Shown here: positions 1-8,655 of the stretch, piece by piece | Layout: each line of letters begins with the position of its first letter | Numbering within the stretch: the stretch's first letter is position 1 | DNA from: Actinomyces oricola | GTDB lineage: Bacteria > Actinomycetota > Actinomycetes > Actinomycetales > Actinomycetaceae | Direction: 5' to 3' | Assembly: GCF_004104015.1 (NCBI RefSeq) | Contig: NZ_RYFV01000001.1 | Location: 248,001 to 312,000, forward strand | Length of the DNA: 64,000 nt | The notes under the pieces: model-generated | What the model saw: the letters and a program-made list of their open reading frames with translations, nothing else | Told to the model about the DNA's origin: nothing | Databases searched by the model: none | Made by a program: the position numbers and the translations under genes

Positions 1-2876
1 GACCACGCCACCACCCCCCGGTTGACGTCCAGGCAGGCCTGGGAGGCTCGCAGTGCCAGTTCGCCCAGGACGGCGCGTTCGGCCGGCGGCGCCTCCGGTG
101 GGGGGCTCAGGGCGGCCAGCTGGGTCAGAACGTCAAGAAGTTGCTTGCACCAGCGCACGAAGTCCCCCGCGGTCAGTTCGGCGTCCTGAAGGACTTCGGC
201 CAGGTCGGCGCCCTCGCACCAGGCGCGCACCGCCCCGGCCAGGGCGGGCTCGGCCCCGGAGGAGGCCTCGGTGCGGGCCATGGCCTCCAAGTCGTTAATG
301 TGCCGCGAGACCGCGAGCTCCTCACGCAGGGCGCCTCCCAGGCGCGATCCGGGTGCCACCGGCAAGCCCAGCCCCGGAGCGGCGGCCCGTGGTTCGTAGA
401 CGCAGGCGCTCACGGCCCCGGCAAGCTCGGCGGCCTCCAGGTGCTGCCAGATGTCCTGATGCAGGCACTCGGCAATGAGCAGGTCGCGCTCGGCGTAAAT
501 GCGGGCCAGCAGCATCCCGGCCCGGGTGACCCGCAACTCGCGCTCGGGGTGGCCGCGCTCAGCCGGCTCCAGGTACCCCAACTCCAGGAGGACCTCGCTG
601 ACGGCGTCGAAGAGTCGGGCGATAGTGCCGGTGCTGGCCTCTATGCGCGTCTGCAGGTGCTCTAAGGCGGCCAGAGTCTTGGTCCACCGGCGCCCAATGC
701 GAGCGTGCTCCTCACGGTCGGGGCAGGCGTGGCAGGGGTGGGTGCGCATTTCATGGCGCAGTGCCTCCAGGCGCTCAGCTGTGGCGGTCCCGGCGTCCTG
801 CCCGCGCGCCCGGCGTATGACGCCCTTGTCCAGGGCCCCCGAGCGCAGCGCCTCCAGGAGACGTCCGACCAGCCGGTCGCGGTCTTTGGGGCGGCGCGCG
901 TCCACGGTGGCGGCCACGTGCAGGGAGCCCACGCGCAGCACCCCGTCGGGGCAGGTGTCCGGGGTCAGGGTCACCACCCGGGAATCCTCACCCAGGACGG
1001 TCAGGGTCGGGCTGGCGCTGTGGTCCTCGCCCCGCTCCAAAACCACGCCGTGTTTGAGGCGGCGCCCCTTGCGGTAGACGACTACCTCCCCGCGCTCCAG
1101 GGCGCTCATCTGGGCGCGGGTGGCGCTCGCCCGAGCCTGGCGACGCTCGTGAGACAAGTCGTTCTCGGTGTCGGCAATGGCCTGGCGCAGGCGCGCGTAG
1201 GTGCGGAAGTCGCCCAGGTGGCAGGTCATCTGCTCCTCCAGGGCCTCCAGGGCTCGACGTTTCCTGCGGGCCTGGGCGGCGAGCTCGACCACGCCGCGGT
1301 CGGCCTGGAACTGGGCGAAGGAGGACTCCAGGATCTCCCGGGCTCGAGCCCGGGTGGTGCGGCCCAGGAGGTTGACGGCCATGTTGTAGGTGGGGCGGAA
1401 GGCGGAGACCAGTGGGTAGGTGCGCCGAGAGGCCAGGGAGGAGACGAAGGAGGGTTCAACATTGTCGGCGGCCAGAACCACGGCGTGGCCCTCGACGTCA
1501 ATGCCCCGCCGCCCGGCCCGACCGGTGAGCTGGGTGTACTCCCCGGGGGTGAGTGTCACGTGCGCAGAACCATTCCACTTGCGCAAGGATTCGAGCACAA
1601 CGGTTCTTGCGGGCATATTGATGCCCAAGGCCAGGGTCTCGGTGGCGTAGACGACCTTGACCAGGCCCGCGCTGAAAAGCTCTTCGACTGTCTCCTTGAA
1701 CACGGGCAGCAGTCCGGCGTGGTGGGCGGCCACGCCCCGTTCCAGGGCGTCGACCCAGACGTGGAAGCCGAGCACGCCCAGGTCCGATCGCGGAATCTGG
1801 GCGGTGCGGCGCTCAATGATCTCCCTAATGCGCCGGACTTCGTCCTCGGTGGTCAGGTCCGCTCCCCCGCCCACCACTTGGGCGACCGCCTGCTCGCAGC
1901 CAGCCCGGGAGAAGACGAAGACAATGGCGGGCAGCAGGTGAGCGGACTCCAGGGCCCCCAGGACGCTCAACCGTGAGGGCGGGCGCAGGCGGGCGGTGCG
2001 CGCCCCGCCCTGGCCGCGTCGTAGCGCACGCGCCTGCGGCCGCGCGCCGCGCCTCCAGGGGCCCGGCCCGTTTGAGCCGCCCCCGGGGCGCTTGGTTGCC
2101 CGGTCCTCTCCGGCGGCGGCCCGCCGCGCGCTCTTAACGGCTTCAATGAGCTTGGGGTTCAGGGGCGGGGCGTCGTCGTCGGGGTGCCCCTGGTCGGGCA
2201 GGGTGTAGAGGGGCAGGAGGCGGCGGCCCACCATCATGTGCTGGGTGAGGGGTACGGGGCGGTGCTCGGAGACGACCACGGCGGTCCTGCCGCGTACCTG
2301 ACCAAGCCATTGCCCGAACTCCTCGGCGTTGGAAACCGTCGCGGACAAGGAGACCACCTGGACTTCGGGGGCCAGGTGGATAATGACCTCCTCCCACACC
2401 GGTCCCCGGAAGCGGTCCGCCAGGTAGTGAACCTCGTCCATGACCACGAAGCCGAGGCCCGTCAGCGCTGTTGAACCGGAGTAGAGCATGTTGCGCAAGA
2501 CCTCCGTGGTCATGACGACCACCTGCGCGTGCGGGTTGACTGAGGTATCCCCGGTGAGAAGACCGACTCTCTCCTGCCCGTGGCGGGCGCACAAGTCGAG
2601 GTACTTCTGGTTGGACAGGGCCTTAATGGGCGTGGTGTAGAAGGTCTTGAGGCCTCGAGACAGGCCCAGGTGGACGGCGAACTCACCAACCACTGTCTTG
2701 CCGGCGCCCGTGGGGGCCGCTACTAGCACGCCCTCCCCGCGTTCCAGCGCCCGGCAGCCGGCTTCCTGGAACTCATCCAGGGGGAAGGGGTAGCCCTGGG
2801 AGAAGTGGGCCAGCTCGGTGCGGGCGGCGGCCTGACGACGACGTGCGGCGGCGAAGCGCTCGGCGGGTGAGCTCAT
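1..2876 (-). CDS. helY: Ski2/Mtr4-type DEAD/DEAH-box RNA helicase HelY, 3' end cut by window
   Basis: ATP-dependent superfamily 2 RNA helicase of the actinobacterial HelY group, presumed cytoplasmic and involved in RNA turnover. Read on the minus strand from ATG at 2876, it has a Walker A motif APTGAGKT at residues 54-61, a PIKALSNQK motif Ia, a DEVH Walker B box near residue 145 and an SATVSN motif III. About 958 codons are open to the left edge, where the reading is VNRGVVAW. HelY proteins are usually about 900-1000 residues, so only the extreme C-terminus should be missing. A TAGGGT box lies 6 nt before the ATG with no Shine-Dalgarno, suggesting a leaderless mRNA. The order helY-tatC-tatA-pafC-pafB is conserved in mycobacteria; here a lipid kinase gene is inserted after helY. 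Confidence 0.93.
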   Translation of the reverse strand, partial: MSSPAERFAAARRRQAAARTELAHFSQGYPFPLDEFQEAGCRALERGEGVLVAAPTGAGKTVVGEFAVHLGLSRGLKTFYTTPIKALSNQKYLDLCARHGQERVGLLTGDTSVNPHAQVVVMTTEVLRNMLYSGSTALTGLGFVVMDEVHYLADRFRGPVWEEVIIHLAPEVQVVSLSATVSNAEEFGQWLGQVRGRTAVVVSEHRPVPLTQHMMVGRRLLPLYTLPDQGHPDDDAPPLNPKLIEAVKSARRAAAGEDRATKRPGGGSNGPGPWRRGARPQARALRRGQGGARTARLRPPSRLSVLGALESAHLLPAIVFVFSRAGCEQAVAQVVGGGADLTTEDEVRRIREIIERRTAQIPRSDLGVLGFHVWVDALERGVAAHHAGLLPVFKETVEELFSAGLVKVVYATETLALGINMPARTVVLESLRKWNGSAHVTLTPGEYTQLTGRAGRRGIDVEGHAVVLAADNVEPSFVSSLASRRTYPLVSAFRPTYNMAVNLLGRTTRARAREILESSFAQFQADRGVVELAAQARRKRRALEALEEQMTCHLGDFRTYARLRQAIADTENDLSHERRQARASATRAQMSALERGEVVVYRKGRRLKHGVVLERGEDHSASPTLTVLGEDSRVVTLTPDTCPDGVLRVGSLHVAATVDARRPKDRDRLVGRLLEALRSGALDKGVIRRARGQDAGTATAERLEALRHEMRTHPCHACPDREEHARIGRRWTKTLAALEHLQTRIEASTGTIARLFDAVSEVLLELGYLEPAERGHPERELRVTRAGMLLARIYAERDLLIAECLHQDIWQHLEAAELAGAVSACVYEPRAAAPGLGLPVAPGSRLGGALREELAVSRHINDLEAMARTEASSGAEPALAGAVRAWCEGADLAEVLQDAELTAGDFVRWCKQLLDVLTQLAALSPPPEAPPAERAVLGELALRASQACLDVNRGVVAW

Positions 2877-2882
2877 GAGCAC

Positions 2883-2888
2883 ACCCTA
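2883..2888 (-). promoter_or_regulatory. -10-like box TAGGGT for leaderless helY
   Basis: TANNNT hexamer ending 6 nt before the helY ATG, with no Shine-Dalgarno in between. The spacing would put transcription initiation at or next to the start codon. No convincing -35 hexamer was found. Confidence 0.45.
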
Positions 2889-2948
2889 CGTGTGCCCCAA
2901 GGCCCCCTGATGCGTCACCGCTCCGACCAGATGCGGGCCGGGTGAGCC

Positions 2949-3899
2949 CTACTGGGCGGCGGGCAGGAGCACCCGCACCGCCCCGGGGGCGGCCCGTAGG
3001 CGCAGCGGCAGGTGCTCCAGGGGCTCGCCGTCGGCGAAGGCGAGGGGCGGGCGGCGCAGCCAGTGCGCGTCCCCGGCCCAGGGCTCAATGACGATCGCGC
3101 GGGTGCGCTCGTGGTGGACGGCCGGGTGGTCCAGGTGCTTCCCGACGAAGATGCGCCGCACCAGGCGCCCCAGGGATAGGCGCCCCACCGGGTCCAGGTG
3201 CAGCACGTCAAGCAGCCCGTCGCTGGTGTCCGCGGTCGGCGCCAACTCCATGCCACCGCCTATGTAGCGGGTGTTGGCCACTGCCAGCACCAGGGCGGGG
3301 CCCGCCCAGGTGCCCGAGTCAGTGGTCACGCGGTAGCCGAAGGGGCGCAGGATGGCGAGCTCGGGCAGGACGGCGGCCAGGTAGCGGCCCTCGCCGTGGG
3401 GCCACACCAAGGCGTTGGCCCGGGCGTTGATCTGGGCGTCAATGCCGATGCCGACCGTGGCCATGCACCACTCGTGCTCGTCGGGCACACGGGTTCCGTC
3501 GGGGCGGGTGACGTGGATGGCGTCGCAGGCCTCAATGCGGCCTTGGCCGCGCAGGGCGGCGTCAATAATGTCGGCGGCGGCTTCGACGTCCCGGGCGGGC
3601 AAGCCGAAGTGCCGGGCGACGTCATTGCCGGTCCCGGTGGCAATAATGCCCATGGGCACGTCCGTTTGGGCGACGACGTCGAGCCCCAGATGGACCATGC
3701 CGTCCCCGCCGACCACGACCAGGGCGTCAATGCCCTCCCCCAGCAGGTCGGTGGCGGCCTGACGACTGGTGTCGTAACAGGTGGAGGTGGCTACCAGCAG
3801 GTCGTGCCCGCGGCGCACCAGGGCGCCGCGGGCCAGATCCTCGGCGCTGCGGTGGCGGCCGTGACCGGAGGCGGGGTTGGAGACAAGACCGAGCTTCAT
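2949..3899 (-). CDS. Diacylglycerol kinase-like lipid kinase (YegS/BmrU/LCB5 family)
   Basis: 316-residue cytosolic or membrane-peripheral lipid kinase, expected to phosphorylate diacylglycerol or a related lipid with ATP. The N-terminus has the DAGK catalytic fold: NPASG near residue 9, the VVGGDGMVH nucleotide loop near residues 62-70 and GTGNDVAR near residues 91-98. The C-terminal half has the beta-sandwich ending typical of YegS proteins (DGLLDV, FADGEPL). Length is normal. It starts 41 nt after the tatC stop with no clear Shine-Dalgarno, so it may be read from the tatC transcript. Lipid substrate cannot be told from sequence. Confidence 0.9.
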   Translation of the reverse strand: MKLGLVSNPASGHGRHRSAEDLARGALVRRGHDLLVATSTCYDTSRQAATDLLGEGIDALVVVGGDGMVHLGLDVVAQTDVPMGIIATGTGNDVARHFGLPARDVEAAADIIDAALRGQGRIEACDAIHVTRPDGTRVPDEHEWCMATVGIGIDAQINARANALVWPHGEGRYLAAVLPELAILRPFGYRVTTDSGTWAGPALVLAVANTRYIGGGMELAPTADTSDGLLDVLHLDPVGRLSLGRLVRRIFVGKHLDHPAVHHERTRAIVIEPWAGDAHWLRRPPLAFADGEPLEHLPLRLRAAPGAVRVLLPAAQ

Positions 3900-3939
3900 C
3901 GTTCAGGGTTCAGGTGGTTCGGGGGACGGCCGGGGAGCC

Positions 3940-4824
3940 TCAGGCCTGGTCCTTGCCGGCCTGAGGCTCCCCGGCGGGGGTTGAGGCGGGCAGGGCGGGC
4001 GCCTTGGGGGCCAGGGCGGCGTCCAGGGCCGCATCCTCCTCGGCGCGCCTCTTGGCCACATGTTTGTCGTGGCGGATGGAGAGGAAGCAGGCCAGGAAGT
4101 ACAGGCCGGTAATGGGCAGGGCCATAAAGATCATGGACCAGGGGTCGGGCAGGGGGTTCGCGAAGGCCATGAAAGTGAAAATGAGCAGCACCGCCCAGCG
4201 CCACCCCTTGAGCATGGTCGTGCCCTTCATCAAACCCAGCCGGTTGAGGGCCACAAGCAGCTCGGGCAGGAGGAAGGCGATGCCGAAGACCAGCACCAGG
4301 CGCATGACGAAGGACAGGTAAAGACCGGCCCCAATGATCCCCGCGGTGGGGCCGGTGGGGATGAAACTGGTCAAAATGGCCACCGCATGCGGCATGATCC
4401 AGATGCCCAAGGCGGCGCCGGCCAGGAAGAGCAGTAGGCCCACAGTGCCGTAGGCCCAGGCGTAAATCTTCTCCTTCTTCGTCATGCCCGGGCCCACAAA
4501 AGCCCAGAACTCGTACATCCACACCGGGGAGGCGAAGAAGACGCCCAGCCAAATAGACACCTTGAGCTTCATGTCGAAGGAGGCCAGGATTGTGTCGAAG
4601 TTCAGTGTCAGGTTGGCGCCGTTGGCGTTGGCGGCGTTAATCGGCCGGGTAATGAAGGAGAAGACCGGCTCGTAGACCATGTAGCCGACGATCGCCATAA
4701 TGAGCACGGCTAGGGCGGAGATGAAAAGCCGATTGCGCAGCTCGCGCAGGTGGTCCCCAATGGACATGCGCGCCTCTGGGTTGTCCCTGCGACTCGTCTT
4801 TGAGATCTTGGGCAGGTGCGGCAC
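3940..4824 (-). CDS. tatC: Sec-independent (twin-arginine) translocase subunit TatC
   Basis: Polytopic inner-membrane receptor of the Tat pathway, which binds RR signal peptides and works with TatA to export folded proteins. The chain has the conserved opening MSIGDHLRELRNRL, six hydrophobic segments, the FVGPGMTKKEK loop and a charged, Ala/Pro-rich cytoplasmic tail. I chose GTG at 4824 (294 aa) because AGGAGG lies 6 nt upstream; the longer open frame to 4875 has no such site. It follows tatA, as in other actinobacteria. A likely client in this window is the RR-signal lipoprotein at 14566-15621. Confidence 0.95.
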   Translation of the reverse strand: MPHLPKISKTSRRDNPEARMSIGDHLRELRNRLFISALAVLIMAIVGYMVYEPVFSFITRPINAANANGANLTLNFDTILASFDMKLKVSIWLGVFFASPVWMYEFWAFVGPGMTKKEKIYAWAYGTVGLLLFLAGAALGIWIMPHAVAILTSFIPTGPTAGIIGAGLYLSFVMRLVLVFGIAFLLPELLVALNRLGLMKGTTMLKGWRWAVLLIFTFMAFANPLPDPWSMIFMALPITGLYFLACFLSIRHDKHVAKRRAEEDAALDAALAPKAPALPASTPAGEPQAGKDQA

Positions 4825-4897
4825 GACGCTCCTCCTGGTTCGTCTGTTGTACGGGCGGGGCCGCGTGGGAGCCACCCGTCCGTGAATGGTCAGGGCC

Positions 4898-5167
4898 TCA
4901 CTGTTGGGCGGAGCCGTCGCCGCCCTGCTGGGGGGCGACCTGACCCTCCTGAGTGGGCTGGGTGTAGTAGGTGCCCTGCTGGGGCTGCTGGATCTGGGCC
5001 GGAGGAGGGGTCTGGGCGGGCTCGTCCTCGCGGAGCTCCTTGATCTCCTTCTTGAAGACCTTCATCGATTTGCCAATGCTGCCGGCAATCTCGGGGAGCT
5101 TGCCGGCCCCGAAAATGAGCAGGACGAGGACGAGCAGGACGACGATATGGGTCGGTGAGAACTTCAC
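4898..5167 (-). CDS. tatA: Sec-independent translocase subunit TatA
   Basis: 89-residue single-span component forming the Tat pore. It has a short N-terminal membrane helix (residues about 7-20), the FGAGKLPEIA hinge, and an amphipathic helix (SIGKSMKVFKKEIKEL). The tail is rich in Gln and Pro. Start is GTG at 5167, preceded by AGGAG 7 nt upstream. It lies between pafC and tatC; the 73-nt gap to tatC and the shared direction fit one transcript. The lack of a separate tatB nearby is usual for this locus. Confidence 0.95.
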   Translation of the reverse strand: MKFSPTHIVVLLVLVLLIFGAGKLPEIAGSIGKSMKVFKKEIKELREDEPAQTPPPAQIQQPQQGTYYTQPTQEGQVAPQQGGDGSAQQ

Positions 5168-5215
5168 AGCACTACTCCTAATCTAAGGACGTGGCTCGAT
5201 GAGACGGGGTAGAGT

Positions 5216-6238
5216 CTAACGTCCGCCCGAGGATGCCCCGTCATGGCGTTCGTCGCGTTCCACCGTCGGCGTAGGGTCGTGCACGGCGGCATCGGCTTCC
5301 AGGGCGCGCCGGGCCCTGGAGGCGGCGGCCGCGGCCAGCCCGGGCGGCTCGACGGACAGAAGATGCCGTCCGGCGGAGAGGACCAGGCCCTCCAGCCAGG
5401 CCTGGTCCCGGCCGGTGACCGTGGCCCGGATAGTGCCCCGGGGGGTGTGCTCGACGGCGTCGCAGGGAACTTGCTCAACCAGCCAGCGCCCGGTGGGGGC
5501 CAAGGTGAGTGTGGCGGTCACAGCGGTGGGGGCCGCAGGGCGTCCCGTGGCACGGTGGCCGGTCGCCGGTGCTGCCAGGACCTGGGCGGCCAGCACCCGA
5601 TCAAGACGAAAGGTCCTCTCGGCGCCGGCGCTCAGGCACCAGGCCCGCAGCCACAGGTGGGAGCCGTCGCTGAACAGGGCGACCGGGTCGACATCACGCT
5701 CGGAGTGCTCGTCGGTGGCCGAGACGTAAGACAGGTGGAGACGACGACGCTCATTGAGGGCCCGCCGCACGGCGGCCAGGATTGCCCGACTCACTCCTGC
5801 CCGCCCGGCCGGGGGCTCGGGCCGATCCTGGGCCTCCTGAGGAGGCCCGCCCAACGCAACCTCCAGTGCCGCGGCGGCCTCGTCCATGGTGGTGGCGGCT
5901 CCCGAATCGGCCGCCAGCAGATTGCGCAGGACCCGCAGGCTCAGCAACAGGGAGACCGCCTCCTGCCGTGACAGCCTCACCGGCAGGTCGAGCCCTTGGG
6001 GCTCACGCAGGCTCAGGCGCCCGGATTCGAAGGCCTCGGCGTCGAAGTCCACCAGCTGGTCGGGCATGCCGCCGGGCAGCCCTGCCACCCACAGGGTTTC
6101 AATGTCGCGGCGGATAGTGGCGCCACTGACATCGAAGTGGGCGGCCGCCTGATCAATGGTGGCGCCGTCGTGCTCGGCCACCCAGGCGGTCAGGGCCAGG
6201 AGTCGCACGAGGCGCTCAGAGGAGGGGCGGCGAGCCAT
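5216..6238 (-). CDS. pafC: WYL-domain transcriptional regulator PafC
   Basis: 340-residue DNA-binding protein with an N-terminal winged HTH (residues about 1-60: DQAAAHFDVSGATIRRDIETL) and a WYL domain near residues 150-240 (RLHLSYVS, LWLRAWCL, FRLDRV), followed by a WCX tail. In mycobacteria PafB and PafC form a complex that turns on the LexA-independent DNA-damage response. I chose ATG at 6238 because it overlaps the pafB stop as TAATG, implying coupling; an in-frame GTG at 6247 is the alternative. Confidence 0.9.
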   Translation of the reverse strand: MARRPSSERLVRLLALTAWVAEHDGATIDQAAAHFDVSGATIRRDIETLWVAGLPGGMPDQLVDFDAEAFESGRLSLREPQGLDLPVRLSRQEAVSLLLSLRVLRNLLAADSGAATTMDEAAAALEVALGGPPQEAQDRPEPPAGRAGVSRAILAAVRRALNERRRLHLSYVSATDEHSERDVDPVALFSDGSHLWLRAWCLSAGAERTFRLDRVLAAQVLAAPATGHRATGRPAAPTAVTATLTLAPTGRWLVEQVPCDAVEHTPRGTIRATVTGRDQAWLEGLVLSAGRHLLSVEPPGLAAAAASRARRALEADAAVHDPTPTVERDERHDGASSGGR

Positions 6239-7191
6239 TAGTCCCACCCCAGTGCGGCGGCGCCCCGCAGGTGGGCCAGGACCGCCTGGCGCAGATCGGT
6301 CGGCTTTAGGACGACGACGGCCTCACCCAACGCCGCCAGGGTGCCGGCGAAGCTGAAGGGATCGGTGTAAGTCACGGCAATGGCCTGCCTTCCGGCACGG
6401 GCGGCCCGCCGGCGGGCCCAGGCGGGGGCGTCCTCGGCGCGCCGGCGCAGGCCCAGGGCACGCCCGGGCAGCACCGCCAGAACAGCGGTGCTGGAGCCCG
6501 GCGCACTGTGGTGCGCCGGGGCGAAGGCGCCGGCCCGGCCGTGGACGGTCACCTCGCCGAGGATCCGGGCCAGGCGGAAGCGGCGCGGAGCGCCCACAGC
6601 GGTATCCACCCCGTCGAGGTACCAGGCGCCCTCCACCATGGTCAAACGGTGCGGCTCGACACTGCGGGCCCGCGTTGTGCCCGAGTGGGAGGAGACGTAA
6701 TCGAAGGTGACGCGCCGGCGCTCCTCGACGGCGGACACCAGGGCGGCGGGGAGCTCATTGCCGGCCAGGTCCACGGTGAGGTCGGGCAGGGCCCACGATG
6801 GGTCCTCGCCGCCCAGGGCGGCAACGGCCCGCAGCTTGGTCAGGGCCTGCCGGGCGACTCCCGGCAGGGAGCCGTCACGCCAGGCCGAGGCGGCCAGGGC
6901 CAGGGCGGCGGCGTGCTGGGCGCTTAGGCGGACCGGGGGCATGGCGTAGTCCTCCTCAGCCAGCCGGTAGCGGGTCTCCTCCCCCGTCCCCGAGACGCTC
7001 AGCACAATCCCCAGGCTGCGCAGGACCTCCTTGTCGCGCTCGAACATGCGGCGGGCCGAGGCCGCGGCGCCGGGCCCGTAGCCGGCGACCGTGCCCAGGA
7101 TCTGGGTGACCGTCAACCCGGTGCCGGTAGAGCGCAGCGCAAGCAGAAGATTGACCTGGCGCTCCTCGGCGGGGATCGTGGACCGGCTCAC
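6238..7191 (-). CDS. pafB: WYL-domain transcriptional regulator PafB
   Basis: 317-residue partner of PafC with the same layout: N-terminal HTH (VNLLLALRSTGTGLTVTQIL), WYL domain in the middle (RRVTFDYVSS, AWYLDGVD, RRFRLARI) and a C-terminal WCX segment. GTG at 7191 is chosen because the protein then starts just before the HTH and a TACGCT box ends 7 nt upstream; the frame is open to 7245 but that extension is low-complexity. pafA, which normally precedes pafB, is absent: a divergent gene sits there instead. Confidence 0.9.
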   Translation of the reverse strand: MSRSTIPAEERQVNLLLALRSTGTGLTVTQILGTVAGYGPGAAASARRMFERDKEVLRSLGIVLSVSGTGEETRYRLAEEDYAMPPVRLSAQHAAALALAASAWRDGSLPGVARQALTKLRAVAALGGEDPSWALPDLTVDLAGNELPAALVSAVEERRRVTFDYVSSHSGTTRARSVEPHRLTMVEGAWYLDGVDTAVGAPRRFRLARILGEVTVHGRAGAFAPAHHSAPGSSTAVLAVLPGRALGLRRRAEDAPAWARRRAARAGRQAIAVTYTDPFSFAGTLAALGEAVVVLKPTDLRQAVLAHLRGAAALGWD

Positions 7192-7198
7192 AGCGCAC

Positions 7199-7204
7199 AG
7201 CGTA
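7199..7204 (-). promoter_or_regulatory. -10-like box TACGCT for leaderless pafB
   Basis: TANNNT hexamer 7 nt before the GTG of pafB with no Shine-Dalgarno. It faces a similar box (7253-7258) for the divergent gene, so both promoters lie within about 75 bp. Confidence 0.4.
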
Positions 7205-7252
7205 TGCGCTCGGGGCCCGCCTCCGCAGCGCCCCGCACATCCCATGGTCGTC

Positions 7253-7258
7253 TATGGT
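7253..7258 (+). promoter_or_regulatory. -10-like box TATGGT for leaderless DUF3866 gene
   Basis: TANNNT hexamer 7 nt before ATG 7266. It argues for the start at 7266 rather than the in-frame ATG at 7254, which lies inside the box. Confidence 0.4.
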
Positions 7259-7265
7259 TGCCGCC

Positions 7266-8456
7266 ATGATGTGGCGCGACGGACAGGTCCTGGCCCTGCG
7301 GCGCACCTGGGGGGCGGCGGGCCGGCGCTGCGCCGAGTTGGAGGCGCGCCTGACCCGCGCGCCGGATGGTGCGGCGCGCCTGCTGCCCGGCCATAGGATT
7401 GACGCCGTCGCCTATGAGTCCCTCACGGGCGTGCCCGGTATCGGGGAGCTTGTGCGCCTAGAGGTCTCGGCCCTGGACCGCGGGCTGGGCACCGGGGGGC
7501 ACGCCATGGTCACCGCCCGCCTAGACGTCCTGCCCGAGGACCCGCCGCGCCAGGGTCACCTGGTCAAGGTCCGCTACATGCCCGACCAGGTCATGGTCAC
7601 CGGTGTCGACGAGCAGGACACCCCCCACCACCGGCTGCTGGCCGCCCCCTTGGGGGAGCTTACCCTGGCCGGAGCGCCCGTTATTGTCGCCGACCTGCAC
7701 TCCAGTTTGCCCGCCATCCTGGCCGGGCTCGGTTCCCCCCTGCCCGCAGGGGGCTCGGGCATTGAACCGGCTGAGCCCCTGCCGCGCACCGTCTACGTCA
7801 TGAGCGACGGCGGGGCCCTGCCCCTGCCCTATTCGCGCACGGTGGCGGCCCTGCGCGACAGGGGGTGGCTGGCCGGGACCGTGACCGCGGGTCAGGCCTG
7901 GGGCGGAGACGTGGAGGCCGTCAGTGTCCACAACGCCCTACTGGCGGCCCGCCACGTGCTCGGCGCGCAGGTGGTCGTCCTCATCCAGGGGCCCGGCAAC
8001 CTGGGCACCGACACGCCTTGGGGTTTCTCCGGGGTGGCCTGCGGGGACGCTATTAACGCCATTGACACCCTGGGGGGCCGGGCCGTGGCCTGCCTGCGCG
8101 TCTCCCAAGCCGACCCGCGCCCCCGCCACCGGGGGGTGTCCCACCACTCCATGACCGCTTACAGCCAGGTGGCGTTGGCCGGAGCCGATGTGGTCGTGCC
8201 CGACCTGGGCGGCGACCTGGGGATCCAGGTGCGCGAGCAGGCCCAGCAGATCTGCTCCCCACGCGAGCGTGGGAAGCGCCACCGCCTGGTCGAGGTGCCC
8301 CTGGGCGGTCTCATGGAGGCGCTGCACCGCGCGGAGGCCGCCACCGGCGTGCGCCTGTCCACCATGGGCCGCAGCCTGGAGGCGGACCCCGCCGCCTTCC
8401 TGGCCGCCGCCGCCGCCGGGCGCCACGCCCGCGCCCTATTGGAGGACGGGCTCTGA
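7266..8456 (+). CDS. DUF3866 family protein
   Basis: 396-residue protein that I recognise as the actinobacterial DUF3866 family; function unknown. Visible traits are a beta-rich N-terminus, the stretch VKVRYMPDQVMV, ADLHSSLP, VYVMSDGGALPL and a glycine-rich C-terminal half with GPGNLGT, GFSGVACGDAIN and RGVSHHSMTAY, probably a small-molecule-binding fold. No signal peptide or membrane span. ATG at 7266 is favoured by the leaderless box; 7254 and 7269 are alternatives. It is divergent from pafB and separated from the next operon by an AT-rich island. Confidence 0.85.
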   Translation: MMWRDGQVLALRRTWGAAGRRCAELEARLTRAPDGAARLLPGHRIDAVAYESLTGVPGIGELVRLEVSALDRGLGTGGHAMVTARLDVLPEDPPRQGHLVKVRYMPDQVMVTGVDEQDTPHHRLLAAPLGELTLAGAPVIVADLHSSLPAILAGLGSPLPAGGSGIEPAEPLPRTVYVMSDGGALPLPYSRTVAALRDRGWLAGTVTAGQAWGGDVEAVSVHNALLAARHVLGAQVVVLIQGPGNLGTDTPWGFSGVACGDAINAIDTLGGRAVACLRVSQADPRPRHRGVSHHSMTAYSQVALAGADVVVPDLGGDLGIQVREQAQQICSPRERGKRHRLVEVPLGGLMEALHRAEAATGVRLSTMGRSLEADPAAFLAAAAAGRHARALLEDGL

Positions 8457-8549
8457 ACATGCGCCCGCCCCAACCCGTGCCCGGCTCCCCGACCGGCCTC
8501 CTGCACTGGACCAGCGCGGCGGGCATGAACACGACCGTGGCATGAAACC

Positions 8550-8572
8550 GGGCCCTCAAGGTTCCCGGGCCC
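8550..8572 (+). terminator. Possible terminator hairpin after the DUF3866 gene
   Basis: GGGCCC at 8550-8555 can pair with GGGCCC at 8567-8572 across an 11-nt loop. There is no U-tract, so termination is only a guess. It lies about 95 nt after the stop and just ahead of the AT-rich island. Confidence 0.3.
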
Positions 8573-8580
8573 CTCAGCAG

Positions 8581-8640
8581 ATAATCAGATAATCAGCAGC
8601 TAAGCGGATAGCTAGCTGCTTAAGCAGATATTGAGCAGGT
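8581..8640 (+). promoter_or_regulatory. AT-rich repeat island upstream of the sensor/exporter operon
   Basis: A short AT-rich tract in otherwise GC-rich DNA. It holds ATAATCAG twice in tandem (8581-8596), direct repeats TAAGCGGATA (8601-8610) and TAAGCAGATA (8621-8630) exactly 20 bp apart, and an inverted repeat AGCAGCTA/TAGCTGCT (8595-8602, 8613-8620). It ends just before the Shine-Dalgarno of the histidine kinase gene. Two near-identical decamers two helical turns apart are what a dimeric LuxR-type regulator would bind, so an autoregulatory site is inferred. Confidence 0.5.
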
Positions 8641-8655
8641 AAGGAGACGGGGCCC

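Noticed and set aside
705-1976. 423-codon plus-strand frame
   Set aside because: Lies wholly antisense to helY, whose motifs fix the true strand. Long mirror frames are expected at this GC content.
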